NCBI RefSeq assembly: GCF_000745215.1
Contig: NZ_JQNK01000007.1
Location: forward strand, 1 to 64,000
Length of the DNA: 64,000 nucleotides
Source: Methylosinus sp. PW1
GTDB lineage: Bacteria > Pseudomonadota > Alphaproteobacteria > Rhizobiales > Beijerinckiaceae
Direction: 5' to 3'
The position numbers and the translations under genes are program-made. The notes below the pieces were generated by a model, which searched no databases, had not been told where the DNA came from, and worked only from the letters and a program-made list of their open reading frames with translations. The stretch's first letter is position 1; each line of letters begins with the position of its first letter. Of this stretch, positions 52,801-62,218 are shown in pieces.

Positions 52801-54951
52801 GGCGCCGTCACTTTGAGCGGCGACGGCTCGACGCTCGCGATCGGCGGCGCCTTTGGTCAACCGCCGATCTCCGCGTCGATCGGGTCCTTCGACGTTTCCG
52901 CTGGCGCGAAAATGACCGTCGACGGCTCCAGCACGCTCGGCGGCGCGCTCGTCGTCACGGATCGCGGAGCTGTAGCCTTCACAAATGCCGCGCAGACGAC
53001 TTTCGACGGCGGCAGTCTGTCCGTCGCGCATGGCGACGTGTCCTTTTCGCCGGCGTTCGGCGGCGCCGCCGCTCTCTCCTTCGTCAATGGCGCCCGTCTC
53101 ACACTCAATGGACGGAACGACACGTCGATCAACGGGCTCACGACGCTCAAAATCGACGCGAGCTCCAGCGCGCTTGTCGCCGGTCAGGCGTTGTTGCCCG
53201 TAGCGCACAGTCTGACGCTGGACGGCACGCTATTCACCTCGACCGGCGTCACCGCGGTCGGCACGGTCTTCGCGGGGCTCGCGTCGACGCCTACCTCATT
53301 GAGGGCATTGCTCTACGGCAAGGAAAACGACGCCATCGCGAATGTGTTCGGCGCGCCCACGCTGATCTTTCGCCAGACCGATGGCTTTCTCGCCATTGGC
53401 TACGACGGCTTTTTCGACGGCGTCGGCCATGTCGTCGGCGACGTTCTCGATCTCGGCTTCTTTCACCCGGGACATTCGCCGGGCGTGATCACCATCGACG
53501 GCAATTACAATCAGCTCGCGGGCGGCGTGCTCGTCCTGAGCGTCGGCCCCAATGATTACAGTCGTCTCGTCGTGTCGGGCGCGGCCAATTTCCAAGGCGG
53601 CTCCATCGTGCTCGAGAGCTATCAGGGCGCCCGGCCGACGCTCGGAACGCGCTACTCCTTCATTCAGGCCACGGGCGGCGTGACCGGCCAGGTCGACAGC
53701 ATCGTTTCGCCGTTTCAGGGCGTCGTGTTTTCGCCGACTTTCGGCGCCGACGGACTCACGGCGCAGCTCCTGCACGCGCCGAACTACTTCCTCGGCTCTG
53801 CGATCACGCGAAATCAGCAATCTGTGGCGCGCGCGCTCGACGCGCTCGCGCAGGGCGCGCCGACCGGGGCCGCCGCTCTGCTCGCCAACTCCCTGACTTA
53901 CGCGAGCCAGGATCAGATCGCTCGTTCCTTCGATCAGCTCTCTGGCGAGGCCTACGCCTCGGTGAAAGGCGTGCTGCTCGACGACTCTCGATACGCGCGC
54001 GCTGCGGCGCTCGACCGGCTTCGTGGCGCTTTCGGCGGCGTCGCCGCTCCGAACATGCCGTTGCTCGCGCGCTCTCCGGAAAAGACGGCGGCGCTCGCGA
54101 CGGAAGCGCTCCCCATCGATCTCGACAAGCTCGTGTTCTGGGGGCAGGGTTTCGACGCGCACGGCTCGTCGAATGGGTCGCGCGCCGGCGCCGCAGGGGT
54201 CTCTCATTCCGCGACCGGCTTTTTCCTCGGCTTCGACGCGCCGGCCTTCCACAACTGGCGCATCGGTGCTTATGGCGGCTACGACCACGCGAATTTGAGC
54301 GTGAGCGCGCGATCGTCGAGCGGCAAGAGCGACGCTTTCCACGCCGGTCTCTTCGCCGGAGGGCAATGGGGGGCGTTCGGCCTGAGGCTCGGCGCCTCCT
54401 ATTCCGGCCATGACATCGACATTCGCCGCTCGATCAGTTTCGCGGGCCTGTCCGATCAGCCGTGGCGCCGCTTTGGAGCCGGCCTGTACCAGCTCTTCGG
54501 CGAAGCCGCATACGGCGTCGATGCGGGCTTCCTCGCTCTCGAGCCGTTCGCGGGTCTGGCGCTGACGCGGCTTCACACGAATGGCTTCAGAGAATTCGGC
54601 GGCGTCGCAGCGCTCGCGACGCGGGGGGGCGACACGGACATCGCCTTCACGACCCTGGGCCTGAGATTTTCGAAGAGCCTATCGCTGTTCGAGGCTCCGC
54701 TGGCGATCGGCGGGTCTGCGGCTTGGCGCCACGCCATGGGCGCGGTCACGCCGCTCTCTTTCGCATCGCTCGCCGGAGGAGGAGATTTTTCCGTAGCGGG
54801 CGCGCCGATCGACCGAGACGCCTTCCTCGTCGAGCCGGGCGTCGATCTCGCGGTCATGCCGAACGCCAGCCTCGGCGTGCATTATGTCGGACAATTCGGA
54901 AATCGCACCAACAGCCGCGGGGTCAAAGGCGCGATGACAGTGAAATTCTGA
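49813..54951 (+). CDS. large autotransporter (type Va) adhesin-like protein
   Basis: A 1712-aa protein. The signal peptide is near residues 27-43 (LAAITFASPAFA). The passenger (about 45-1310) is a right-handed beta-helix type rich in Gly, Ser and Thr with many imperfect repeats of the form LTVSGAGTSWMSN / LTIDGAGSSWT and GxGxLTxxxG, as in T5SS-associated repeats. A linker (ARALDALAQG, FDQLSGEAYASVKG) leads to the C-terminal beta-barrel (about 1437-1712) beginning VFWGQGFDAHGSSNG and ending in phenylalanine (TVKF), as outer-membrane proteins do. Probably a surface adhesin or matrix protein. It stands alone with no obvious partner. Confidence 0.9.
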   Translation: MQGFEMSLNFYPVSPDADRTRELARWTLGLAAITFASPAFAADAPRNLFFYGRAQKVPAYTLHCPSGVGDGVFAPDTFILEQSGSFTDPTTFVPPQIGSGNDLFRPGQAAPSEGDNVFIAGRPKGQLASIKGPAIPVSPAGCEISGSSGGYSGDGFSVDNVSGTIANLSVGGPGLLTLDNLTVTGTATFAAIGNARLDYYSLDSGRPVVNFGTQFAPVTQTIAGGKLHASELDLLASTTDPAYPGALRIWANSVDGDHVVVKPTPANGTLNETGVVTVEDGGVLSGRAIEIQTGSFYENGSSPTRLVINRGTLTADKLWVGTNPLGLAPISATGASLEVTRSTLTAKELEVGNFAPGFMTVSGGSKVTVNGNAFIGLAASASGSSLTVSGAGTSWMSNGRITVGADGVGHLQLTDSATLTTTDVAFIGSNPGSTGFAEVSRGATATSDSPSGSNTAALAIGFAAGATGFLTIDGAGSSWTAKQSAVVGYGGKGTLTVSGAGAFNVDGDILRIGRDAGSVGVVTLTDKGSAIGAPNATVYVGYGGDGTLTIDKGAELFAKALQIGGLANGSGRTTVTNGLIGLTDKGASIVIGKEKDSSGVLTLSGPTAHLQAAGSFVIGDAGAGRLTLENGASLNLANTPVTLGASNGGSGKLVIDASAGAGEVKLGKVTVGERGNGVLSLIGDSSGETGLNMAFATITLGVQSGSKGVLSIENAHLDLGADIVGSGIVVGVQGSGEFDIGKNSAVTAQQLTIGQDAGGSHMFNVGSGGVLKIAGDIRLAAGVGAQGELRVVSGGQATAANIISGGHTASATVYVSGSGPSGPAKLTVDGDISFLAANSDLEVRLGAQVKAKRIQFLTDGAKSSTLTVDGAGSQLSYSGSIDLSGVRAEVSNGGASIYDSGVGGLGSSLNRLGSGAALIVSSGGRFETSNVETFGATITAKGDGSVVKMKDFDSIGGQVAISDKATFDAAAVTLSVDDTFDITSGAKATFKSLKNSGAVTLSGDGSTLAIGGAFGQPPISASIGSFDVSAGAKMTVDGSSTLGGALVVTDRGAVAFTNAAQTTFDGGSLSVAHGDVSFSPAFGGAAALSFVNGARLTLNGRNDTSINGLTTLKIDASSSALVAGQALLPVAHSLTLDGTLFTSTGVTAVGTVFAGLASTPTSLRALLYGKENDAIANVFGAPTLIFRQTDGFLAIGYDGFFDGVGHVVGDVLDLGFFHPGHSPGVITIDGNYNQLAGGVLVLSVGPNDYSRLVVSGAANFQGGSIVLESYQGARPTLGTRYSFIQATGGVTGQVDSIVSPFQGVVFSPTFGADGLTAQLLHAPNYFLGSAITRNQQSVARALDALAQGAPTGAAALLANSLTYASQDQIARSFDQLSGEAYASVKGVLLDDSRYARAAALDRLRGAFGGVAAPNMPLLARSPEKTAALATEALPIDLDKLVFWGQGFDAHGSSNGSRAGAAGVSHSATGFFLGFDAPAFHNWRIGAYGGYDHANLSVSARSSSGKSDAFHAGLFAGGQWGAFGLRLGASYSGHDIDIRRSISFAGLSDQPWRRFGAGLYQLFGEAAYGVDAGFLALEPFAGLALTRLHTNGFREFGGVAALATRGGDTDIAFTTLGLRFSKSLSLFEAPLAIGGSAAWRHAMGAVTPLSFASLAGGGDFSVAGAPIDRDAFLVEPGVDLAVMPNASLGVHYVGQFGNRTNSRGVKGAMTVKF

Positions 54952-55551
54952 CGCAAGCGGACAATGGGGAACCGATAAATTAACCGGGCTGCGACGAACG
55001 TTAACGATTTCCGAGAACGATGGTAGGGCTTCTCTTTCCCGAGCGCACATATTCGAGCGCGCCCGCAGAAACCTCGGCCAACTGCTTTTTCGGAAAAGAA
55101 GGCCTAGCGAAAAGCCTTTTCGTTTGTCGCCGAAAGCCTGTCTTTGGCCCCGAATATGCGTGGCGGCGCGATAGGCGAACTTAAACGTTTTGATCGTGGT
55201 CGGGTAGCTCGGCCAAGCGTATCGTCCGCCGAGGAACTGGCAGACGTCGAATGATGCCAGATACGGAATGTCTCCTTTCGTCGTAACCGGTCGTCGGCCC
55301 CACGGTCGGGACGCGGCCGCTCAGGGTCAGAGTTTCACGTTCGGCTTAGACGCCCAAAGACCATCGGGGCGCGAGCCGCTGGCTCGACCGCTTCCGGGCT
55401 TGACTCGACTTGGCGGATTTTCTCTTTATGTCTCCACGAGCGAGCAGCGGATCCTGGAGAATACCAGCGGCTACGCCAGATGATTGGCCGTATCGTAGAA
55501 GGAGCGCGTGAAGCGTCGATCGCTGAGCGGGAACGGGCATGCGACCGCGTC
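54952..55551. other. 600 bases between the autotransporter and the first TonB receptor, no supported gene
   Basis: The only open frames are short and unlikely. Near 55099-55118 a small stem (AAGGC/GCCTT, 10-base loop) precedes TTCGTTT and could be a weak terminator for the autotransporter transcript. Nothing else was recognised. Confidence 0.45.
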
Positions 55552-58077
55552 TCACAAGAGCTTCACGCGTAACGAGCCGCCGAAGGTCGCTGGCCAGCGC
55601 GCCAAGCCGACTGTCGCCGGAGTGCTGGCGCTTCCCGGATCCCATGTGGAAAAGGGTCGCTCGTCCCCGATATTCTTGGCCCAGAAGGTGAGGCTGTATC
55701 TATTGTCGTCGGTGCGGATGCCGACGCCCGCATTCACGATCGCATAACTACCTTGCCAATATTGCAAGATAGACCAGCGATTGGTCAGCTGCGACTTGTC
55801 TTGCCAGTTGACGTTGAAATAGCCGAAGGCGGTTAGCGGTTTCGACGCCCAGTCGCCAAAAATTCCGTGACTAGAGAAGTTACTGAGATCGGCGAGAACT
55901 GCCCCGAGCGGCTGCTCGTAATTCGCCCCGATATTGAATGTCCAGAGTGGAACGCCTGTCCAGCGCGTATTGGACAGCGACAGTTGTTTGGGCGCAGCAA
56001 TGTTGCCCCCGGACCAACTCCAATCCGCGGGCGCAGCTGCGTTAGAGAAGGAAACCCAGCGGGCGTCCGATAGGGCGGCGTTGAAATTGATCCATAGTCT
56101 GTCGATCGGGCTCCAACGTCCGCTGAGTTCGGCTCCCCGCAAACGGGCGTGTTGGGCGTTGCCGATCAAGGACACGGCGACGGGCGCGCCGAGCGCGTCG
56201 ACACCAGAAGAGTCGACAATTGTTGTCTGGAAATTGTAAAAATCGTTCCAATACAGATTGGCATTGAAAAATAGACGATTGTCGAGCCAATTCGACTTGA
56301 AGCCGATCTCATAGTCCCACGAAACCTCTGGCTTCACGAAGAGCGGTGGAAACCGCAAAAATTCTCGCTGCCCCGTAGCTGCATTGGTCTGATAGAGCGC
56401 GCTGGAGTAGTTGGCCGGGCTCGCCTTTTCGGCGCGGCCCAGTAGTCCGTAAAGAAGGAGATTCTCGTTTGATTGATATTGCGGATTGAGTATCGCCGTC
56501 AGATGGTTGTGATGTTGCGTTTCGTCTCCCCTGTCTTGGAGACCATAGCCGCCCGCAGCGATGATCGCTTGATCCTGAGCGGCGATCGACGCACTGGGGT
56601 AGTAGCTGTTGATGTGTCGTACCGAGCCACCGCGAATCTCGTAGCTGTTGCGCAAGCCGAGAGTGATCGCCAGCTGCTCGTCGTAATGCCAAGTCGCCTG
56701 CCCATAGGCCGCAAATTGAATCTCCCGTGACTTGGTGGTCCACCAATCGGTGTCTCCTGGCAGTGCGGCTGGCAGATTCAGCCATTTCGCTGCGTCGACG
56801 CCGAATTGAATGTGGTGCATCTGGTAGGACAAATCATCATAGAAGAAATAGGCGCCGGTCGTCCATTCGAACTCCTGCTCCTTGGGCGATGTCAGCCGGA
56901 ATTCCTGCGAAGCTTGACCGACATAAGTGTTCATGCCGCCGCGCCACAGTTCGAGTAGCTGACCGCCGTCGGTAAAGTGCCTTGCCTCGTCGCGGTAGAA
57001 GCCATAGGCGGAAATCGAGGTCAAGATGTTCTCGCCGACACCGACGTTGAGCTCGTTGGAGGCGCTTATGATTCTCACGGGTTCGACACCCATGCGCGCG
57101 AATGCGGGATGGTACGGGTCAAAAGATATGATCGGTTTGCCGATCCTCCTGACGTTCTGCACGTAGGTCGAACTCGGACGTTTCCCATTGGCGTAGGTCA
57201 AGAAGGAGTCGGAGAATGGCGCGTTGGTGTAGCCGTTGTACTCGTGAGAAGTGCTGTAGTTGAAAATGAGGCGGTCGGTAATCTCGTCGCCGACATAGAG
57301 AAGCTGGCCGCGAACGCCCCAGCGGTCGGTGTTGTCGTAGCCGGCGCCACTCACCTGATCGTGAATCCAGCCGCCGCCCTTGTCCATGAAGAAGCTCACG
57401 CGATAGGCGAGCACGTCGTCGATGACCGGGCCGGTGACGGCGGCTTTCTCGATGACGCGGCTGTTATTGGCGAAACTGGTCTCGACCGTCGCTTGCCGGG
57501 TGAAGGACGGCAATTGGTTGCGGATGACGACGGCGCCGACAGGCGCATTCTTACCGCCGGCTGTGCCCTGTGGGCCATAGGCGACCTCGAAGGACGCCAC
57601 ATCGAACAGGTCCATCCATTGGAAGCCGGGATTTTTCCAGAATACATTGTCGACGATATAGCCCGTCGGCACATCTCCTGCGGCGTTCGCACTGGTGAGA
57701 GATCGGATCGACGCCTTGTTGCCGATGGCCGTTCCCGAGCCGACTATCCGGTAGCCTGGGACGAACTGCTGCAATTCGTCGAGGCGATTGATGTTTTGTT
57801 GCTCGATCCTCTTGGTGTCGACGACAACGATCGACTTGGGCTTTTTCTGGGCGTCCATGACGGGACGTGAAGTTTCGCCCTTGTCATCGTCCTCGCTGGG
57901 GACGACAACGTCGCCGACCTGGACGGTCATCGCAGTCGGAGCCGGCGCGTCTTCGGCGCGAGCTCCGAGCTGCGTCGACAAAACAACGGCGGCCGTTGCG
58001 ATATAGGCGAGGCTCGACGCGCTGGACATAAAACAAAACCGCAACTTGGGCGTGACGCCTGACGGCGGGACGAACAT
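55552..58077 (-). CDS. TonB-dependent outer-membrane receptor 1
   Basis: An 841-aa receptor with a signal peptide (if started at the second Met, near residue 17: MSSASSLAYIATAAVV), a plug domain (about 75-215; KSIVVVDTKRIEQQNINRLDEL, GPQGTAGGKNAPVGAVVIRN) and a 22-strand-type barrel closing with GGSLRVKLL. It imports an unknown chelated metal or large nutrient with TonB energy. No FecR/FecI-type genes are nearby. It is very similar to receptor 3 at the right edge and more distantly to receptor 2. Confidence 0.9.
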   Translation of the reverse strand: MFVPPSGVTPKLRFCFMSSASSLAYIATAAVVLSTQLGARAEDAPAPTAMTVQVGDVVVPSEDDDKGETSRPVMDAQKKPKSIVVVDTKRIEQQNINRLDELQQFVPGYRIVGSGTAIGNKASIRSLTSANAAGDVPTGYIVDNVFWKNPGFQWMDLFDVASFEVAYGPQGTAGGKNAPVGAVVIRNQLPSFTRQATVETSFANNSRVIEKAAVTGPVIDDVLAYRVSFFMDKGGGWIHDQVSGAGYDNTDRWGVRGQLLYVGDEITDRLIFNYSTSHEYNGYTNAPFSDSFLTYANGKRPSSTYVQNVRRIGKPIISFDPYHPAFARMGVEPVRIISASNELNVGVGENILTSISAYGFYRDEARHFTDGGQLLELWRGGMNTYVGQASQEFRLTSPKEQEFEWTTGAYFFYDDLSYQMHHIQFGVDAAKWLNLPAALPGDTDWWTTKSREIQFAAYGQATWHYDEQLAITLGLRNSYEIRGGSVRHINSYYPSASIAAQDQAIIAAGGYGLQDRGDETQHHNHLTAILNPQYQSNENLLLYGLLGRAEKASPANYSSALYQTNAATGQREFLRFPPLFVKPEVSWDYEIGFKSNWLDNRLFFNANLYWNDFYNFQTTIVDSSGVDALGAPVAVSLIGNAQHARLRGAELSGRWSPIDRLWINFNAALSDARWVSFSNAAAPADWSWSGGNIAAPKQLSLSNTRWTGVPLWTFNIGANYEQPLGAVLADLSNFSSHGIFGDWASKPLTAFGYFNVNWQDKSQLTNRWSILQYWQGSYAIVNAGVGIRTDDNRYSLTFWAKNIGDERPFSTWDPGSASTPATVGLARWPATFGGSLRVKLL

Positions 58078-58111
58078 GCTGAGCCCTTTTCTACATTAAT
58101 CCTATCGGATA

Positions 58112-58140
58112 AGTAGACTTAAACTCCTTTCGATTGTCAA
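58112..58140 (-). promoter_or_regulatory. possible sigma-70 promoter of TonB receptor 1
   Basis: On the minus strand TTGACA (58140-58135) is followed after 17 bases by TCTACT (58117-58112), 34 bases before the first possible ATG. The -10 is poor but spacing is ideal. The TAAGT/ACTTA dyad across the -10 could be an operator. Confidence 0.4.
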
Positions 58141-58222
58141 GCTGAGTCCGATCGCTGGACGCTACATGAGCGTGTTGCAAGGATCATTTGACCGGCGTGT
58201 TTGCCCGTCGAGGCGTCTTCGA

Positions 58223-59191
58223 TCACGCCGCTCGAACGAATTTTGCCGACCCAAGTTCGTTCATCCGGTTGAGGGATTTGACGGCGATCGCAACCTCGGT
58301 CGTACGACGGTCGTCGTGACGCGATTTCAGAGCGTCGCCGATGACACGCTTGTAGCGACCGATCGAGACTTCGACTTTCGAACGCTTGTTGTAGCCCGAC
58401 GTCTTTTGCCAATTTATCCTTCCGCGTGCGTCAATCGCATGAATATGCAAATCGCGCTGCGATGGCGCGATGGTCGCCGTGGGGCCGGGAACGGCTCCCT
58501 TGCAGGGTGGGACGATGATACGAGCGAACGGATTTCGATCGAGAACGGCGTCACATGTCGCTTCCCGGTCATAGGCGCCATCGCCCATGAACGAAGCCGC
58601 AGCCAGGGGCAACTTGTCCAACAGCGCGGGGACGTGAGACGCGTCGTCGACATCCTTGTCCGTGAGATCGAAGGTGACGATCTCGCCGGTGTCCGCGTCA
58701 ATGCCAACATGCAACTTGCGCCAGGCGCGGCGCTTTATGGTTCCGTGTTTTTCAGACAACCACTCGCCGGCGCCCCGCAATTTCAGTCCGGTGCTATCGA
58801 CGATCAGATGAAGCTCGCCGGTTCCCATCCGCGCAGGCTGGCAAACAGACAGGCCACATGCTCGACGGCTCAGCGTCGTATGATCTGGAACCGGCAGGTC
58901 GATCTCCAGCATTTTCATGATAGAGCCGATCAGGCCTTCACTCTGACGCAGCGCCAATCGAAACACGGCGCGTAAAGTGAGGGCGGTTTCAATGGCGAGA
59001 TCCGAATAGTGGCGCTGTCCACCCCGCGTCGTGCGAGGCTGCGCCCTCCAACCGACGATTGCTTCGGGCGTGAGCCAGATCGTAAGGCTGCCGCGATTGC
59101 GCAGCGCCGCATCATAGTCCCGCCAGTTCGTGACCCGATGACGCTGACGCGGAATGTGGCGCCTGCCCTTCGCGTGAAACTTGAAAGGCAT
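58223..59191 (-). mobile_element. IS5-family transposase
   Basis: A 322-aa DDE transposase, full length for IS5. It shows the expected blocks: LHLIVDSTGLKLRG (first Asp) near residue 130, KLHVGIDADTGEI, ASFMGDGAYD (second Asp) near 200, and YNKRSKVEVSIGRYKRVIGD (Glu) near 275. Terminal inverted repeats could not be fixed by eye, so the ends of the element are not given. It sits between the two divergently read TonB receptors 1 and 2 and may have altered their control region. Confidence 0.88.
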
Positions 59192-59346
59192 GGTCCGCTC
59201 CCGTTGTCAAAACCGGAAGCATGTTTGCCCCAGCATTCCTTAAAAATCCCGGATCACGGGGTATCCGTGCACCAAGCTCGCGAATTGCGTTGGACGAAGC
59301 GTCGGCGAGCTTGAAATAATATATATTACTAGTATGTTTATGGTAT

Positions 59347-61830
59347 ATGATGTGGGTGATCGCAATGCGTTTTCGTATCGGATGTTTCAAGCGTCGGGCC
59401 TTGTCGGCCGTCTCTCTCGCGCCGATCGCTCTCGTGGCGGCGAGCTTTCAATCGAATTCGGCAGGCGCCGAAGAAGCCAAGGTGGCGGATGTCGTCGTCG
59501 GCGCGTCGTCGGACGGTCTGACCCGGCAGGAAGAGAAGGTTCTGCTGAAGACGCCGAGATCCGCGGCGATCGTCAATGGAAAGGTCGCCGACGAAGAGCT
59601 GCTCGTGCGCCTCTCCGATTTCCAGCAGCTCGTGCCGAACTATCGCCCGAATGTGTCCAATCCGCAGACATCGACGCCGGCGATCCGCGGCGTCGGCGTC
59701 GGGGCCGGCACAGGCTCAGGGGCCGAATCCGACACGGGCTTCATCCTCGACAATGTGTTCTGGAAAAACGTCGGCTTTCAGTGGGGCGACTATGTCGACG
59801 TCGAATCTTTCGAAGTGGGTCTCGGCCCTCAGGGCACGGCCTATGGCAAGAACACCACCGTCGGCAACATCATCGTGAGGACGCAGCGGCCCTCCTTCGA
59901 GCGCAAGGCGACGATCGAGACCTCCTTCGGCGCCTATAATCAGCTCATCCAGCGCGGGAACATCACCGGGCCGATCATCGACGACAGGCTCGCCTATCGC
60001 GTGGGCTTCTATATCGACAAGGGCGACGGCTGGATAAGGGACCAAGTCACCGGCGCCGGCTATCTCAACAACGACCGATGGGGCGTTCGCGGCCAGCTGC
60101 TCTTTGTCGGCGACGAGGTGACGGATCGGTTGATCTTCAGCCATTCGGTCTCGCACGATCGCAAATGGGGAACCGGCTCGATCGGCGATTCGGTGCTGCT
60201 CTATGCGAATGGAACGCGGGCGGCTGCCTATTCTCGGACCTTGTTCAACAGGCTCGGCCGGTCGGTGCTCACCTTCGATCCCTACAAGCCCTATGTGACG
60301 GGCGAAGGCGCGCATCAGGCCGATGTCACGACCGTCTCCAACGAAGTGAACTGGACGCTCGGGGAGAACACGCTCACCTCGATTTCGGCTTGGGGCTACT
60401 TCGCCAATCGCCCGCACAATTCACGGGGCGAGAATCTGACGGAGATCACCGACAGCCACGGCAATGGCAAGGCCGTGCAAGTGTCGCAGGAGCTGCGCTT
60501 CGCATCGGCGCCGGACCAGCCACTCGAATGGGTCGTCGGCCTTCTGGCGCTCTACGAGAAGGTCTGGAGCTACAACGAGCTCGACTTCGGTAGCGACGCC
60601 GCTCGATGGTTCGGGACGCCGACGACCGATCCTGCTCTGTTGTGGGGGTTCACCGCTCACGCCGACGGCCAGGGCCGCACCTTCCATATGGGCGAGTTCG
60701 GCCAGACGACCTACCATTTCGACGACCGCTGGTCGCTGACCTTCGGCCTGCGCGATAGTTTCGAAACGAAGGAAGGCTCCAATTTCGGCTGGCTGGAAGC
60801 CTGGAGCTCGAAATATGCGCCGCTCACCGTCTACAACGCCGCGCGCGGCGCGGGAGGCCAGGGAGCCTATGACACGGGTGGGCGGAGCGTGTCCCGCAAC
60901 ATGCTCACGGGCGTTTTCAATCCGTCGTTCAAATACAGCGACAATGTCACCTTCTGGGGCCTCGTCGGCCGCGGCGAGAAAGCCGCGGCGATCAACACCA
61001 GCGCCCGGCCGATTCTCATCGGCACGACATTCAAAGGCTTCCAGCCGCTGTTCACCCGGCCGGAGTCCAACTGGGACTATGAGCTCGGCGTCAAGACGAA
61101 CTGGCTCGACGGCGCGCTGATCGCCAATTTCAACGTCTATTGGACCGATCTCTTCAACTTCCAGGCCAATCAGGTCGACACGAGCTACACCGACGCGACC
61201 GGCCAGCCCATTCGCCAGACCTATCTCGGCTCGGTGCCGCATGTGCGTCTGCGCGGCTTCGAATTCACGGGGCGCTGGAATCCGCTCGAGCGTCTGTGGT
61301 TCAGCTTCAACGGCTCCTTCACGGATGCGCGCTATGTCGATTTCCCCAACGCCGCGCCGCCCGCCGATTGGACTTGGCCCACGCCGTCTTCCGCTCCGGC
61401 GGGATTTGTCGCCGCGCCTCTGACGCTCTCCCTCTCGAACTCCCGATGGCAGAGTCTGCCGAAATGGGCGTTCAATATCGGCGCGAATTACTCCGCTCCG
61501 ATCGGCGCGCCGTTCGCCGGCCTCGGCGGCTGGGCGGAGCAGCCGCTCACCGCCTTCGGCTACGCCAATCTCGCCTGGCAGGACAAGACGCAGCTCACCA
61601 ATCGCTGGTCGACGCTCCAATATTGGCAGCCGGCCTATTCGATCGTCAACGCCGGCGTCGGCCTGCGAACCGATGACGAGCGCTACAGCCTCAATGTCTG
61701 GGCGAAGAATATCTTCGACGCGCGCTACATCACCGCTTGGTCGCCCGGCGATGCGAGCACGCCCGCAAATGTCGCGCTCCTCCAGCAACCGCGCACCTTT
61801 GGCGGCACGCTGCGCATCGTGCTGCAATGA
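59347..61830 (+). CDS. TonB-dependent outer-membrane receptor 2
   Basis: An 827-aa receptor with a signal peptide (about 1-41; ends in AGAEE), a plug domain (RLSDFQQLVPNYRPNV, GPQGTAYGKNTTVGNIIVRT) and a beta-barrel ending in GGTLRIVLQ. It shares with receptors 1 and 3 the plug signature FILDNVFWKN and GFQW, so the three are one subfamily. An unusually AT-rich stretch with the palindrome TAATATATATTA (59317-59328) lies just before the start and probably contains its promoter. The ATG at 59365 is an alternative start. Confidence 0.9.
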   Translation: MMWVIAMRFRIGCFKRRALSAVSLAPIALVAASFQSNSAGAEEAKVADVVVGASSDGLTRQEEKVLLKTPRSAAIVNGKVADEELLVRLSDFQQLVPNYRPNVSNPQTSTPAIRGVGVGAGTGSGAESDTGFILDNVFWKNVGFQWGDYVDVESFEVGLGPQGTAYGKNTTVGNIIVRTQRPSFERKATIETSFGAYNQLIQRGNITGPIIDDRLAYRVGFYIDKGDGWIRDQVTGAGYLNNDRWGVRGQLLFVGDEVTDRLIFSHSVSHDRKWGTGSIGDSVLLYANGTRAAAYSRTLFNRLGRSVLTFDPYKPYVTGEGAHQADVTTVSNEVNWTLGENTLTSISAWGYFANRPHNSRGENLTEITDSHGNGKAVQVSQELRFASAPDQPLEWVVGLLALYEKVWSYNELDFGSDAARWFGTPTTDPALLWGFTAHADGQGRTFHMGEFGQTTYHFDDRWSLTFGLRDSFETKEGSNFGWLEAWSSKYAPLTVYNAARGAGGQGAYDTGGRSVSRNMLTGVFNPSFKYSDNVTFWGLVGRGEKAAAINTSARPILIGTTFKGFQPLFTRPESNWDYELGVKTNWLDGALIANFNVYWTDLFNFQANQVDTSYTDATGQPIRQTYLGSVPHVRLRGFEFTGRWNPLERLWFSFNGSFTDARYVDFPNAAPPADWTWPTPSSAPAGFVAAPLTLSLSNSRWQSLPKWAFNIGANYSAPIGAPFAGLGGWAEQPLTAFGYANLAWQDKTQLTNRWSTLQYWQPAYSIVNAGVGLRTDDERYSLNVWAKNIFDARYITAWSPGDASTPANVALLQQPRTFGGTLRIVLQ

Positions 61831-62218
61831 GCCGGCGATCCAATGGAAACGACAGGAACATGAGCATGAATGCGGAAGCGCGCCGTCCTAGATGGATAGC
61901 CACACCGTCTCTCTCGGTCATGGCCGCGCTCGATATCGTCGAGCCGGCGAGGAGCACGGTTTTGCGATTGAGAGCGATGGGGCGGACCACGCGCGACGCC
62001 AGTTCAGGCTCCGAAATATGTTTTATGCTCTGAAATCGACATGTGTCGGAGCCCCTCGTCGCTCTGATTGTCGCCGCCTCCGATCTGCCAAAACAGGTCG
62101 ATAAAACTGCGCTTACGTCTTCCCTGATTCTGTTGCGGCCATCAGGATACCCTCCCGGCCGTCGCTACGCCCTCATGGCTCCGCGCCGACGACCGAAGCC
62201 GTCGACGCGAAGCCATGA
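61831..62218. other. 388 bases between receptors 2 and 3, no firm gene
   Basis: Two short plus-strand frames overlap here (about 57 and 70 codons starting near 61860 and 61892) without recognisable motif or clear preference. The end of receptor 2 and the end of receptor 3 face each other, so terminators are expected; none was clear by eye. Confidence 0.4.

Noticed and set aside
58141..59260. Terminal inverted repeats of the IS5 element
   Set aside because: Comparison of both flanks of the transposase gene by eye gave only short partial matches, so no ends are claimed.
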